Shown piece after piece: positions 1 through 9,325 of a DNA stretch of 64,000 nucleotides. The DNA comes from a bacterium BMS3Bbin08 (lineage in GTDB: Bacteria > Nitrospirota > Thermodesulfovibrionia > UBA6902 > BMS3Bbin08), in NCBI GenBank assembly GCA_002897775.1, contig BDTR01000045.1, forward strand, positions 62,001 through 126,000, read 5' to 3'. The notes beneath the pieces are model-generated. The model was given only the letters and a program-made list of their open reading frames with translations. It ran no database searches and was not told where the DNA came from. Each line of letters begins with the position of its first letter. The first letter of the stretch is position 1. Position numbers and translations under genes: made by a program.

Positions 1-1947
1 GTCTGGCTAAGCGACAGCGAGGTTGAGAACTATTATCACGGCTATTCGAACCGCGTGCTCTGGCCCCTGTGCCACATAGCGCTGGACAAGCTTTATTTCA
101 GAAAAAAATACTGGGATGATTATAAAAAGGCCAATGCCGCTTTCGCGCGTTCCGTGCTTGAGGAGGCCGATGAAAGATCGCTGATATGGATACACGATTA
201 TCACCTCTGTCTGGTCCCGAAAAAGCTGAAAGAAGCAAGGCCCGGGCTTACTATCGCCCAGTTCTGGCATATACCGTGGCCTGACCACAGTGTTTTTAGA
301 ATATGCCCCCAATCCAGGGAGATCCTTGAGGCCCTTCTAAGCAACGACCTGCTCGGTTTTCAATTGCCTCTGTTTGTGAAGAATTTCATGGATTGCGTTA
401 ACGAAAGTCTGGATGACGCAGCTATTGATTACCGGAGTTCCACGATCAGTTATAAGGGGCACAAGACAAAGCTGGAGGCGTTTCCCATAAGCGTTGACTA
501 TAACAAATTTCGCGACCTTGCTCTTAATACAAAAACATTTACCGCCATGAACCAATTGAAGGACAGATACGATCTCACGCAAAAATTTATCGGCCTGGGA
601 GTTGACAGGCTTGAATATACAAAGGGCCTGATTAAAAGACTCCAGGCCATTGACCTGTTCTTTGACAGGTACCCGAGGTTTAAGGATAGATTCACTTTCT
701 TCCAGATAGCTGTGCCAACAAGGATGAAAGAGCCTTACATCAGCTATAAGGCGATGGTTGAGGGACTTGTAAGGAAAATAAATAAAAAATACTCCTCTGA
801 GAACTGGAACCCCATCGTGTACAGGGACGTCAAGGCTGAACACGAGGACCTCGCAGTTTATTACAGGATGGCTGATATAGCGGTCATAAGTTCGGTTTAC
901 GACGGAATGAACCTGGTGGCCAAGGAGTTTGTCTCCGCGCAGGTCGATGGCAAAGGGGTGCTGCTGCTCAGTGAGTTCGCCGGCGCCGCGGAAGAACTTG
1001 AAGGGGCCATACTGGTAAACCCCTATGACATAGAGGAGTTCTCCGACTCAATAAAAAAAGCGCTGGAAATGTCTGTGAGAGAAAAAAAGAGCCGGATGAA
1101 GACCCTTCAGAGACAGGTAAAAGAAAAGGATGTGTACACATGGATATACGATGTTTTGGGTCAGATGCTGCTGATCTCCGGGAAGAAAGTGCGCCGGTGC
1201 AGTTACCTTTTTGAAAATATCGGGACAATACCAAGGAACAGGATATTCCTTTTCCTGGATTATGACGGCACTGTAACGCCTATCGTCAAGACACCTGATA
1301 AGGCTGTCATGTCCGAAGAGATGCGGTCCCTTATAATAAAGCTCCAGCAGACTGTTCCGGTCGCGATCATTAGCGGAAGAGCGCTTAATGACCTGAAGCA
1401 GATGGTAAATATCGAGAATATGATATACGCCGGTAATCATGGCGCGGAAATATGGGACGGGACCCGGCTTGTAAAAGGGAAGCGGGCGTCCTCCAGTCAG
1501 AAGGCCATGAAGCAGATAATCCATGAACTAAGGACCTCTCTGTCAGCCATCTCAGGTGTGGTTATTGAGGATAAAGGCATTACAGCCAGTATACACTTCA
1601 GAATGGTCAGTGAGCGGAATACAGGCAGGGTATTGGATATCTTCTGGTCGATCGCGGATAAATACAAGGATTCATTTATGGTGACAACGGGTAAAAAGGT
1701 CCTTGAGATCAGGCCGCGCGGGATATGGAACAAAGGTGATGCCGTCAAATGGATATGCAAAAATTTCGGCAGGAAAAGGATTCCGGTCTATGTTGGCGAT
1801 GACACAACAGACGAGGACGCGTTCAGGGCGATCAAGGGCAAAGGTATCGGGATATGTGTCGGCTGGAACCCTGAATCAGACTATTATTTAAAAACCCAGG
1901 ACGAGGTCAAACAGCTCATTAAGGTAATTGGGAACTTTAAGTCGTGA
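1..1947 (+). CDS. Bifunctional trehalose-6-phosphate synthase/phosphatase (5' end outside window)
   Basis: Makes trehalose-6-phosphate from UDP-glucose and glucose-6-phosphate and then removes the phosphate, giving the compatible solute trehalose in the cytoplasm. The frame is open from base 1, ahead of the GTG at 55 that the ORF track uses; the extra codons read SNRVLWPLCH, which is typical GT20 sequence, so the gene runs in from the left. The GT20 synthase domain covers about the first 400 codons. A HAD-type phosphatase follows, with the nucleophile motif FLDYDGT and the late motif VGDDTTDEDAF. The stop overlaps the next start (GTGA), so the two genes are translationally coupled. Two-domain fusions of this kind are common in bacteria and eukaryotes; nothing is odd except the window truncation. 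Confidence 0.93.
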   Translation, partial: VWLSDSEVENYYHGYSNRVLWPLCHIALDKLYFRKKYWDDYKKANAAFARSVLEEADERSLIWIHDYHLCLVPKKLKEARPGLTIAQFWHIPWPDHSVFRICPQSREILEALLSNDLLGFQLPLFVKNFMDCVNESLDDAAIDYRSSTISYKGHKTKLEAFPISVDYNKFRDLALNTKTFTAMNQLKDRYDLTQKFIGLGVDRLEYTKGLIKRLQAIDLFFDRYPRFKDRFTFFQIAVPTRMKEPYISYKAMVEGLVRKINKKYSSENWNPIVYRDVKAEHEDLAVYYRMADIAVISSVYDGMNLVAKEFVSAQVDGKGVLLLSEFAGAAEELEGAILVNPYDIEEFSDSIKKALEMSVREKKSRMKTLQRQVKEKDVYTWIYDVLGQMLLISGKKVRRCSYLFENIGTIPRNRIFLFLDYDGTVTPIVKTPDKAVMSEEMRSLIIKLQQTVPVAIISGRALNDLKQMVNIENMIYAGNHGAEIWDGTRLVKGKRASSSQKAMKQIIHELRTSLSAISGVVIEDKGITASIHFRMVSERNTGRVLDIFWSIADKYKDSFMVTTGKKVLEIRPRGIWNKGDAVKWICKNFGRKRIPVYVGDDTTDEDAFRAIKGKGIGICVGWNPESDYYLKTQDEVKQLIKVIGNFKS

Positions 1948-3206
1948 GTCCCCAGACGGTCAGCGAAGATATCCAGGGACTGTTATCCGGTATAAGCGAA
2001 GCTGATATACTTGTCGGCATACCAAGCTTCAATAACGCGAAGACCATAGGCCATGTCGTCAGGGCCGTCCAGGCGGGCCTGGCAAGGTATTTCCCTGATA
2101 AAAAAGCGGTCCTGATCAATTCTGACGGCGGTTCCACGGACGGAACAATGGAAGTTGTTCAGAAGACCGCGATAGAGGACTTTCACTCCATTTTTGTATC
2201 CCATCAGATAAACCTCATGAAGATAACAACGCCTTATCACGGCGTACCGGGCAAAGGCAGCGCGTTCAGGGCTGTCTTCGAGATCGCGAAGAACCTTAAT
2301 GTAAAGGCCTGCGCTGTTGTGGACTCGGACTTAAGAAGTATAACCCCCGAGTGGATAGATCTGCTGTTAAGGCCGGTGATCGACATGGGATATGACTATG
2401 TGGCGCCTTACTACCTGAGGCATAAATATGACGGGACCATAACCAACAGTGTTATTTATCCGATGACAAGGGCCCTTTACGGCAAAAGGATCAGACAGCC
2501 CATCGGCGGAGATTTTGCCTTCTCAGGACAGCTCGCGTCCTTTTATCTTTCAAAGGACGTATGGGAAACGGACGTCGCGAGATACGGGATCGATATCTGG
2601 ATGACAACGACTGCCATCGCGAACAATTTCAGGGTATGCCAGTCATTCCTCGGCGCCAAGATCCATGACCCAAAGGACCCGGGCGCTGACCTGAGCGCCA
2701 TGCTGTACCAGGTCGTGGGGTCTACCTTTGATCTCATGGAAACATACTATGACGTATGGAAGGACATAAAGGCGTCTGAGCCGGTGAACACCTTTGGTTT
2801 CAGATACGCCGTAGGGCTTGAACCGATCGAAGTGCACATTGACAAAATGATCGACAGGTTCAGGCTCGGCACAAAGGAACTTTCAGGCATATGGGGGACC
2901 TTCATGCCGGTTGACCTTCGAGGTTTCATATGTAATGATCTAAGCGTTGTCCCTAATGAAAAATTTAATCTTCAGGACGATATATGGGTTGATATTATTA
3001 ATGCCTTTGCGCTCGCTTATCATACCAAAAAAATAAACAGACAGCATCTATTGAAATCCCTGACCCCGCTCTATATCGGCCGTGTAGCGTCCTTTGTTAT
3101 TGACACATGGCACAGCAACGCGGATGAAGTCGAAGAAAAGATCGAGAACCTGTGCCTGAGTTTTGAAAAGAAAAAAAACGCGTTGATCGATGAATGGGAT
3201 AAATAG
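1944..3206 (+). CDS. Family 2-fold/GT81-like glycosyltransferase, possibly glucosylglycerate-type synthase
   Basis: A 420-residue nucleotide-sugar glycosyltransferase with a GT-A fold: the N-terminus has VGIPSFNNAKTIG and NSDGGSTDG, followed by GKGSAF and the metal-binding segment VVDSDLRSI, then QPIGGDFAFSG. The order GKG - DSDL - QPxGG resembles glucosyl-3-phosphoglycerate and glucosylglycerate synthases (GT81), which make a negatively charged compatible solute. The GTG start overlaps the trehalose gene stop by four bases, which supports a joint role in osmolyte production. The exact acceptor cannot be read from the sequence; mannosylglycerate or another glycerate acceptor is possible. Confidence is high for a glycosyltransferase and moderate for the solute. 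Confidence 0.72.
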   Translation: MSPQTVSEDIQGLLSGISEADILVGIPSFNNAKTIGHVVRAVQAGLARYFPDKKAVLINSDGGSTDGTMEVVQKTAIEDFHSIFVSHQINLMKITTPYHGVPGKGSAFRAVFEIAKNLNVKACAVVDSDLRSITPEWIDLLLRPVIDMGYDYVAPYYLRHKYDGTITNSVIYPMTRALYGKRIRQPIGGDFAFSGQLASFYLSKDVWETDVARYGIDIWMTTTAIANNFRVCQSFLGAKIHDPKDPGADLSAMLYQVVGSTFDLMETYYDVWKDIKASEPVNTFGFRYAVGLEPIEVHIDKMIDRFRLGTKELSGIWGTFMPVDLRGFICNDLSVVPNEKFNLQDDIWVDIINAFALAYHTKKINRQHLLKSLTPLYIGRVASFVIDTWHSNADEVEEKIENLCLSFEKKKNALIDEWDK

Positions 3207-3320
3207 GGCGGGCATTCGACCGAGCTCAGCCGAAGTCCGAACTTGTTTCATTTGTCCGGACGGGTTGATACTTCGGCAGTGCTCAGTATAGACCCTGAGT
3301 TAAGTCGAAGGGTTGATTTT
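3207..3320 (+). repeat. Dispersed intergenic repeat, family R2 (copy 1)
   Basis: Gene-free stretch after the glycosyltransferase. It contains GGGTTGATACTTCGG, TATAGACCCTGAG and a second GGGTTGATT, matching a second copy near 39540-39635. The words TTCGAC, GAGCTCAG and CGAAGG occur in both orientations, so the segment can fold back on itself. No coding potential seen. Confidence 0.6.
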
Positions 3321-3397
3321 ATGGATAAAAGGACGTAGATTACAGCGACAGATAAATGAAAAAATGTGAATAATATAGATCATGGAAAGGGGGAAGA

Positions 3398-4096
3398 ATG
3401 AGGAATTCATTTAAGGAAACGATCATAGAGCCTCTTCAGGAGTTTTATAAAAATGTACTTGATTTTTTGCCGGACCTCCTGACCTCAATTTTAATTCTTG
3501 CGCTCGGGGTCCTGATGGCCGCTGTCTTTAAAAAAGCGTCAGCCAGGTTGTTCAGGATCATTAACCTTGACAAGCTGTCAGAGAAATACGGTATTTCCGG
3601 CATACTGAAGAAATGGGGGCTGAAAGATTCTGTGTCAGGGCTTTTATCCAAAATAATCGGCGGGCTTATAATGTTCGCCTTCCTGATAATTTCCTTAAGG
3701 ACTCTCAATGTGCCCACAATAGAAGGATTTCTCGGTGACCTCTTTCTTTATCTCCCCAATGTATTTGTGGCGGTATTAATACTTTTTGCCGGGTATTTTT
3801 TAAGCGATTTTCTTGGCCGCACGGCATTGATAGCCTCTGTGAACGCCGGACTTAAAATATCCGGCAGTATAGGAAAATTCGTTAAGCTGACTGTTTTTTT
3901 CCTTTCAGTAACAATGGCCCTGGAGCAGCTGGGCATCGGGAAGGAAACAGTTCTGATAGCTTTCGCGGTGATATTCGGCGGCGTCGTGCTCGCGCTTGCT
4001 ATCGCGTTCGGCCTCGGCGGGCAGGACGCAGCAAGGGACTATATAGATAAAAGGCTCAAGGGAGAGGAAGATAAAGACGATATACAGCACCTTTAG
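3398..4096 (+). CDS. MscS-like / conserved TM-helix membrane protein
   Basis: A 232-residue integral membrane protein, probably an inner-membrane pore or accessory protein of the small-conductance mechanosensitive channel type. Hydrophobic segments are visible at about residues 22-45, 85-105, 120-145 and 165-205, with repeated patterns ending in F(L/I)G-L and a final glycine/alanine-rich helix ALAIAFGLGGQDAARDYI, which is characteristic of the TM-helix repeat family related to MscS. It lacks the large C-terminal beta domain of full MscS. The start has a strong purine-rich site (GGAAAGGGGGAAG) upstream. It lies between osmolyte synthesis genes and ion transporters, consistent with osmotic adjustment. 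The family is confident; gating function is inferred. Confidence 0.75.
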   Translation: MRNSFKETIIEPLQEFYKNVLDFLPDLLTSILILALGVLMAAVFKKASARLFRIINLDKLSEKYGISGILKKWGLKDSVSGLLSKIIGGLIMFAFLIISLRTLNVPTIEGFLGDLFLYLPNVFVAVLILFAGYFLSDFLGRTALIASVNAGLKISGSIGKFVKLTVFFLSVTMALEQLGIGKETVLIAFAVIFGGVVLALAIAFGLGGQDAARDYIDKRLKGEEDKDDIQHL

Positions 4097-4163
4097 AGAT
4101 TCGAGCCTTGCCCTGCCCGCCACACTACAAGGCGGGTAAACCGGCAGGCGAGGTTTAGAATTT

Positions 4164-5528
4164 ATGAAAAGAACGCTATTAGAAGAATCAGTCCTGTTTA
4201 TCAGCATTTTCAAGTGGTTTTTTCTTGCCACTGTTGTAGGGATCTTTGTCGGATCTTCTACAGCGATATTCCTTAAGGCGCTTGAGATAGGCACACTGCT
4301 GACAGGACAGTATACATACTATTTTATCATGCTGCCGGCAGCCTTTTTCTTAAGCAGTCTCACAATAAAATATCTTGCTCCCGAGGCTGAAGGACACGGC
4401 ACGGAAAAAGTGATCGAAGCAGTACATAAACGCTCAGGCAAAATAAATCCCATGGTTGTTCCGATAAAACTGGTGGCCACGATAATAACCATCTCCTTTG
4501 GCGGTTCAGCGGGTAAAGAAGGTCCGTGCGCGCAGATAGGCGCGGGTATTTCATCTGTTATTTCCGGACTTCTCAAATTTAACAATCAGGACAGAAAGAA
4601 GCTGGTCATCTGCGGCATAAGCGCCGGGTTTGCGACTGTTTTTGGAACACCGATAGCAGGAGCTATTTTCGGTGTGGAGGTGTTGTTTGTAGGCGGTCTG
4701 CTTTATGACGTACTTTTTCCATCATTCGTTGCCGGAATTGTGGGGTATCAGGCCGCGACTATGCTCGGTATTACTTATTTTCATCAACCGCTGCAATTTG
4801 TTCCCATGTTCAGCAGTTTGCTGTTCGTAAAAGTATGTCTGAGCGGGATCTTCTTTGGCCTCTGCGCGTTTGTATTTATACAGCTAATGAAAAAGATGGA
4901 GCAGTTAAAGAAGAAACTGAAGATGTGGGAGCCTTATAAAGGGTTGATAGGCGGCGCGGCGCTGGTAATGCTGGTTTTTTTATTTTCCGAGCGCTTTCTG
5001 GGGCTGGGCCTGGACACTATTAGCTCGGCACTTGAGGGTCGTGACTTGAACCCATTGATTTTCCTGGGGAAAATGCTGTTTACCTCAATTACCCTGAGCT
5101 TTGGAGGCAGCGGCGGAATAGTGACTCCGATATTCTTTATCGGCGCTACGTCAGGGAATGCCTTTGCGAATATATTCGGCCTGGATGTGGCAATGTTCTC
5201 AGCCATAGGTATGGTCGCCGTGCTCGCCGGAGCAGCGAATACGCCTATATCAGCAAGCATTATGGCTGTAGAGCTTTTCGGACCTGCTGTCGCGCCGTAC
5301 GCCGCAGTTGCCTGTGTCATCAGCTATCTTATGACCGGACACCGGAGCGTATATCCGAGCCAGGTGCTTGCTGTTACCAAATCACCGTCGATCTTTGTGG
5401 AAAAAGGCGTTGAAATGGAACAAATGGACTCACTGCAGATCAAACCCAGGCCCCGGAGTATCATAGGCCTAATACTTAATATCTTCCGGAAGCTGGAAAG
5501 CCTGATGTCAAAAGACAAGACAAAATGA
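4164..5528 (+). CDS. ClC-family chloride channel or H+/Cl- antiporter
   Basis: A 454-residue ClC anion transporter with about ten or more hydrophobic helices. Signature elements are visible in order: GHGTEKV at the first anion-binding loop (GSGIP position, altered), GGSAGKEGP carrying the gating glutamate, and GGSGGIVTPIFFIGA for the third loop. No C-terminal CBS domain is present; the protein ends in a short charged tail. A GCGAGG-type site precedes the ATG. The TGA overlaps the next ATG by four bases (ATGA), coupling it to the CaCA exchanger. Transported anion (chloride or fluoride) and channel versus antiporter mode cannot be decided by eye. Fits the osmotic/ion module of this region. Confidence 0.92.
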   Translation: MKRTLLEESVLFISIFKWFFLATVVGIFVGSSTAIFLKALEIGTLLTGQYTYYFIMLPAAFFLSSLTIKYLAPEAEGHGTEKVIEAVHKRSGKINPMVVPIKLVATIITISFGGSAGKEGPCAQIGAGISSVISGLLKFNNQDRKKLVICGISAGFATVFGTPIAGAIFGVEVLFVGGLLYDVLFPSFVAGIVGYQAATMLGITYFHQPLQFVPMFSSLLFVKVCLSGIFFGLCAFVFIQLMKKMEQLKKKLKMWEPYKGLIGGAALVMLVFLFSERFLGLGLDTISSALEGRDLNPLIFLGKMLFTSITLSFGGSGGIVTPIFFIGATSGNAFANIFGLDVAMFSAIGMVAVLAGAANTPISASIMAVELFGPAVAPYAAVACVISYLMTGHRSVYPSQVLAVTKSPSIFVEKGVEMEQMDSLQIKPRPRSIIGLILNIFRKLESLMSKDKTK

Positions 5529-6589
5529 ACCTCATACTGTTGTGGCTCGCGTTTTTTGTGTGTACTCTGGCAATTTTTTATTCCGGCGCCAAACTCTCCA
5601 GATACGGAGATATCATAGCGGAGAAAACCGGTCTTGGAGGAGTATGGATAGGCGTCATCCTGCTGGCATTTATCACCTCACTGCCTGAACTGGTTACAGG
5701 AATAAGTTCGGTTGTCATATTTCAGGTCCCTGATATCGCTGCAGGTGATATCTTTGGAAGCTGTGTTTTTAATATGCTGATCCTCGCGATACTGGATATT
5801 TTTGACCGGGCGTCTCCAATATCTTCGAGGGTACATCAGAGACATACGCTTTCAGCCGGTTTCGGCATACTCTTCCTGACCGTTGCCGCTGTGAGTATTT
5901 TTTTGAGCAATTCACAGGCGGTTGTACCGGGCCCGTTAGAGGGAAGCTCCACTCCCCGCTTTCTGACAGGGGTCACTGTTTTTGGATGGATAGGGCTGTA
6001 TACGCCGTTTATACTTTTATTATATCTTGTCACAGTACGCCTTATCTTTGTCCATGAAAAAAGGGCCATGAACGCGTTTGTGAAAGAAAAAATAGAGGAG
6101 CTTAAATACGGTGACATTGCGAAAAAACATGTTTATATCAATTTCGCGGTTAATGCCGCGGTAGTCGTACTCGCGGCAATTCTTTTACCTGAAGTGGGCG
6201 CTTCCATAGCTGAAATAACAGGCCTTGGCCAGACATTTGTCGGCAGTATACTGATCGCGGTATCTACGTCGCTTCCGGAGATCGTAGTGTCTATTACAGC
6301 TCTTAAGATCGGGGCGAGTGATATGGCAATAGGCAATTTGTTTGGAAGCAATATCTTTAATATCGGTATCCTTGCCGTTGACGACCTGTTTTTCATAAAA
6401 GGCCCGCTTCTCTCTTATATTGACACAACACACATTGTATCCGCCCTTGCCGCCGTGATCATGACGACCGTGGCAATTATCGGCCTTACTTACAGGGCCA
6501 GGAAGAAAGCGCTTTTTATCTCCTGGGATGCCGCCGGCATAGTGGCAGTGTATATTTTCAATGTGATCACGCTCTATGTATTGCGATAA
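5525..6589 (+). CDS. Sodium/calcium exchanger family (CaCA, YrbG-like) transporter
   Basis: A 354-residue membrane antiporter with the internal two-fold repeat of the CaCA family. The alpha-1 repeat contains SLPELVTG and GDIFGSCVFN, and the alpha-2 repeat contains SLPEIVVS and GNLFGSNIFN. Acidic residues in both SLPE motifs are the cation-binding glutamates of the family. The halves are separated by a charged cytoplasmic loop at about residues 180-205. Translation is coupled to the ClC gene through an ATGA overlap. Substrate is probably Ca2+ against Na+ or H+, by family knowledge only. Confidence 0.92.
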   Translation: MNLILLWLAFFVCTLAIFYSGAKLSRYGDIIAEKTGLGGVWIGVILLAFITSLPELVTGISSVVIFQVPDIAAGDIFGSCVFNMLILAILDIFDRASPISSRVHQRHTLSAGFGILFLTVAAVSIFLSNSQAVVPGPLEGSSTPRFLTGVTVFGWIGLYTPFILLLYLVTVRLIFVHEKRAMNAFVKEKIEELKYGDIAKKHVYINFAVNAAVVVLAAILLPEVGASIAEITGLGQTFVGSILIAVSTSLPEIVVSITALKIGASDMAIGNLFGSNIFNIGILAVDDLFFIKGPLLSYIDTTHIVSALAAVIMTTVAIIGLTYRARKKALFISWDAAGIVAVYIFNVITLYVLR

Positions 6590-6699
6590 CCGCGGCAAAA
6601 AATAAAATGCCCGATCTGTCAAAAAATATCGTTCCGGGCATTAAACTCTTGCATCTTGTGCCGGGTGTTTAGTATCCTGTATCTTGTTAAGGAGACCAC

Positions 6700-7434
6700 A
6701 TGCCGGAAACCGGATTAAAAGTAATTCTTCTGCGACATACGCCAAACCCCGAGGAAACCGTGGCAATGGCGGCAAAGCTGTGCTATAGCCCGTCTGACAT
6801 CGAGTCCCTGAAGAACAAGATAGAAAAAAAGGACCAGAAGGCATTTGTTGAAAAGCTTGTAAAAATGGGGCATATGACCCCTATTGAGCACCCGGCCTTC
6901 ACTTTTGCGATAGAAGGGATATCCCGGGCATGTTCCCACCAGCTTGTAAGGCACAGGCTCGCGTCCTACAGCCAGCAGTCACAGCGATATGTAAGTGAGG
7001 AGGCCGGCTTTGATTACCTGATCCCTCCAAGCATTAAGGAAGACAAGGCGCTGTCAGACCTGTTCGTGTCATTTATGGATAAAGCGCAAAAGGCATATAA
7101 CGCTATGGTGGGAAAACTGAATGAAAAAGGGATAAAAGGGGAATCAGCCAATCAGGACGCCCGCTTCCTGCTGCCGAACGCGGCCGAGACCAAGATCATG
7201 GTTACAATGAACGCGAGGGAGCTTCTTCATTTCTTCAGGCAGAGATGTTGTAATCGCGCGCAATGGGAAATAAGGCATATGTCTGAAGAGATGCTCAAAC
7301 TTGTCAAGGACACAGCGCCCACGATCTTCTCTAAAGCAGGACCCGGATGCCTTTATGCCCCCTGCCCTGAAGGTGATTATTCCTGCGGCAAGATAAAAGA
7401 CGTCAGGAATAAATACGGGATTAAATCAAAGTAA
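6700..7434 (+). CDS. thyX: Flavin-dependent thymidylate synthase
   Basis: Converts dUMP to dTMP using methylene-tetrahydrofolate and FAD/NADPH. The diagnostic ThyX motif is present as RHRLASYSQQSQRY at about residues 78-91, followed by NAxELxHFxxxRxCxxAQWEIR near residue 170, which is the second conserved block. Length (244 aa) is normal. The ATG follows AAGGAGACCAC, a good ribosome-binding site. ThyX regenerates tetrahydrofolate rather than dihydrofolate, which suits an organism with heavy folate C1 traffic through the Wood-Ljungdahl pathway next door; that link is inference. Confidence 0.96.
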   Translation: MPETGLKVILLRHTPNPEETVAMAAKLCYSPSDIESLKNKIEKKDQKAFVEKLVKMGHMTPIEHPAFTFAIEGISRACSHQLVRHRLASYSQQSQRYVSEEAGFDYLIPPSIKEDKALSDLFVSFMDKAQKAYNAMVGKLNEKGIKGESANQDARFLLPNAAETKIMVTMNARELLHFFRQRCCNRAQWEIRHMSEEMLKLVKDTAPTIFSKAGPGCLYAPCPEGDYSCGKIKDVRNKYGIKSK

Positions 7435-7442
7435 TAATTTAT

Positions 7443-7530
7443 AATTCAAAATTAACAATTAACATTGCAAAATGCCTCCCCTCTCCTCATTGCTAAATGA
7501 TAATTTTACATTGATCATTTTGCATTGAAT
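7443..7530 (+). repeat. Low-complexity inverted repeat in thyX-cooC gap
   Basis: AT-rich gap whose left part (CATTGCAAAATG) is complementary to the right part (CATTTTGCATTG); the two can pair over at least nine exact bases with a loop of about 50. It belongs to the set of hairpin-forming gaps seen through this cluster. No gene seen. Confidence 0.5.
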
Positions 7531-7578
7531 TAGAACTTCCCTTGATTCCTCAATGTTCAAAAAGTTATCCTAAAAATT

Positions 7579-8346
7579 ATGGCCTATGTTATAGCTCTCG
7601 CGGGCAAAGGCGGCACGGGCAAGACCACCATTGCGGCGCTTACTATCAGATATCTGATAGAGAAAAAGAAGAAAGCCGTTCTTGCTGTGGACGCGGACAG
7701 CAATTCCTGTCTCAATGAAGCCCTTGGCGCTGCTGTACACGCAACGATCGGACATTTAAGGGAGGATTCTCTTGCCCTGGTACGCAGCGGCGCCGAACGT
7801 CCCGGCGGCATGAGCATGGAACAGCTTTTTGACTACCAGGTCCAGCAGGCGGTCGTTGAGGCAAAGGGGTTTGACCTGCTGGTCATGGGCAGGCCTGAAG
7901 GTCCCGGCTGTTACTGCGCCGCAAATAACATAATCAGAAAGTACAGTGATATACTTTCCGAAAAATATGCTTACGTTGTCATTGACAACGAAGCCGGCAT
8001 GGAACACCTGAGCAGGCGGACCACACACAAGGTGGATCTTATTCTCGCGGTAAGTGACCCGTCACGCAAAGGTGTCAGCACAGCAAAGAGGATAAACGAC
8101 CTTATTGACGAGCTCTCTCTTGAAATTGACAGACGTGTACTGATCATTAACAAGGCGTCCGAATCCGAATTCATAAAGCTGAAGGAAGCTGTCGGTGACA
8201 TGAAATTTGACTCTCTTGCCTTCCTGCCTGAGGACAAAAATGTTTTTCAGTTTGACCTGGAGGGAAAGCCCGTTGTACAGCTCCCTCATGATTCGAGCCT
8301 TGTGAAGTCTTTCTTTGACCTGCTGGATTCCCTGAATATCCCTTAA
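7579..8346 (+). CDS. cooC: CO dehydrogenase nickel-insertion ATPase CooC/AcsF
   Basis: A 255-residue SIMIBI-class P-loop ATPase that delivers nickel to CODH or acetyl-CoA synthase. The deviant Walker A is GKGGTGKTT at residues 9-17 and the switch motif is seen as AVDADSNS. The CooC metal-binding signature GRPEGPGCYC lies near residue 107-116, with the CxC pair. Length and domain order match the family. It immediately precedes acsE and the rest of the CODH/ACS genes. The start ATG lacks an obvious Shine-Dalgarno sequence but begins exactly at the P-loop strand as in homologues. Confidence 0.93.
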   Translation: MAYVIALAGKGGTGKTTIAALTIRYLIEKKKKAVLAVDADSNSCLNEALGAAVHATIGHLREDSLALVRSGAERPGGMSMEQLFDYQVQQAVVEAKGFDLLVMGRPEGPGCYCAANNIIRKYSDILSEKYAYVVIDNEAGMEHLSRRTTHKVDLILAVSDPSRKGVSTAKRINDLIDELSLEIDRRVLIINKASESEFIKLKEAVGDMKFDSLAFLPEDKNVFQFDLEGKPVVQLPHDSSLVKSFFDLLDSLNIP

Positions 8347-8399
8347 GTTTTCCCTTGTCCGGCAAAACATATTTGAAATTCTTATTACTGAATAAATGT

Positions 8400-8415
8400 G
8401 TAAAGAACTCTTTAC
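8400..8415. promoter_or_regulatory. Palindrome upstream of acsE, possible operator
   Basis: GTAAAGAACTCTTTAC is a perfect 6-bp inverted repeat with a 4-base spacer, lying about 105 bases ahead of acsE in the gap that most likely holds the promoter of the CODH/ACS operon. It is followed by AT-rich words resembling a -10 box (TATACAT, TATATT). The binding protein is unknown; the Fur-family and Crp/Fnr regulators encoded nearby are candidates only. Confidence 0.4.
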
Positions 8416-8521
8416 CGCAATCCTATACATATGCTATATTTAAAGACTTATCTTTTGAGCGGTATTTTTGTTGGTTTAAGAAATATGTAAGAATAAGATC
8501 CGCGAAAGGAGAGACACTCGG

Positions 8522-9310
8522 ATGCTAATCATAGGTGAAAAAATCAGCGTCATTGCCAAAAAGGTCAGGGAGGCGATGAATGCGCGTGATCCTAAGCCCA
8601 TACAGGAACTTGCTGAAGCTCAGTGGAAAGCCGGAGCTCACTTCATAGATGTCAACATAGGTCCGGCTGAAGAAAAAGGCGAAGACCTGATGAAATGGAT
8701 GGTCGAAAGCATTCAGAAAGTGGTCAAGGCGCCGCTTTGTCTTGATACAACGAACGCGTCCGCTCTTGAGGCAGGCCTGCAGGTGTATAACAGCGAGTGG
8801 GGAAGAGCGCTTATTAACTCAACGTCAAACGATCCTGAAAGATTTGGAATGCTGGAACTGGCGGCAAAGCATAACGCGGAGATCATCGCGTTGACCATTG
8901 GCAAAGGCGGATTGCCGGCGGACGCGGAAGAGAGGTGCGCCATCGCGGCGGAGATCATGGCCAGGGCCGCGGAATACGGCGTTCCTCTTGAGGACATTTA
9001 TCTTGATCCGCTTATTCTGCAGGTCTGTACCACTCAGGATCAGGCCATGCATTCCATAAAGGCGGTCAAAATGTTCCAGGAGCTGAATGACCCGCCGATG
9101 AAAACCGTTGTCGGGCTCAGCAACATATCCAACGGCGTTCCGAAACAGATGAGAAGCCTTATAGACAGGGTCTATCTGACGTTATTAATGTATGAGGGAT
9201 TGACCGCCGCGATCGCGAACCCCCTTGATAAAGAACTTATGGATGCGGTCAAGACAACAGATGTATTTCTCGGAAACACACTTTACGCGCATTCATATCT
9301 GGAAATGTGA
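8522..9310 (+). CDS. acsE: Methyl-tetrahydrofolate:corrinoid iron-sulfur protein methyltransferase
   Basis: Transfers the methyl group of 5-methyl-tetrahydrofolate to the cobalt of the AcsCD corrinoid protein, linking the methyl and carbonyl branches of the Wood-Ljungdahl pathway. The 262-residue protein is a pterin-binding TIM barrel: GEKISV near the start, AHFIDVNIGPAEE, LCLDTTNASALEAG, LINSTSNDPER and GLSNISNGVP are family-typical pterin-site strands. A GAAAGGAG site precedes the ATG. It is followed by acsD after a palindrome-bearing gap. Confidence 0.95.
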   Translation: MLIIGEKISVIAKKVREAMNARDPKPIQELAEAQWKAGAHFIDVNIGPAEEKGEDLMKWMVESIQKVVKAPLCLDTTNASALEAGLQVYNSEWGRALINSTSNDPERFGMLELAAKHNAEIIALTIGKGGLPADAEERCAIAAEIMARAAEYGVPLEDIYLDPLILQVCTTQDQAMHSIKAVKMFQELNDPPMKTVVGLSNISNGVPKQMRSLIDRVYLTLLMYEGLTAAIANPLDKELMDAVKTTDVFLGNTLYAHSYLEM

Positions 9311-9325
9311 AATTAGCTGATAGCT

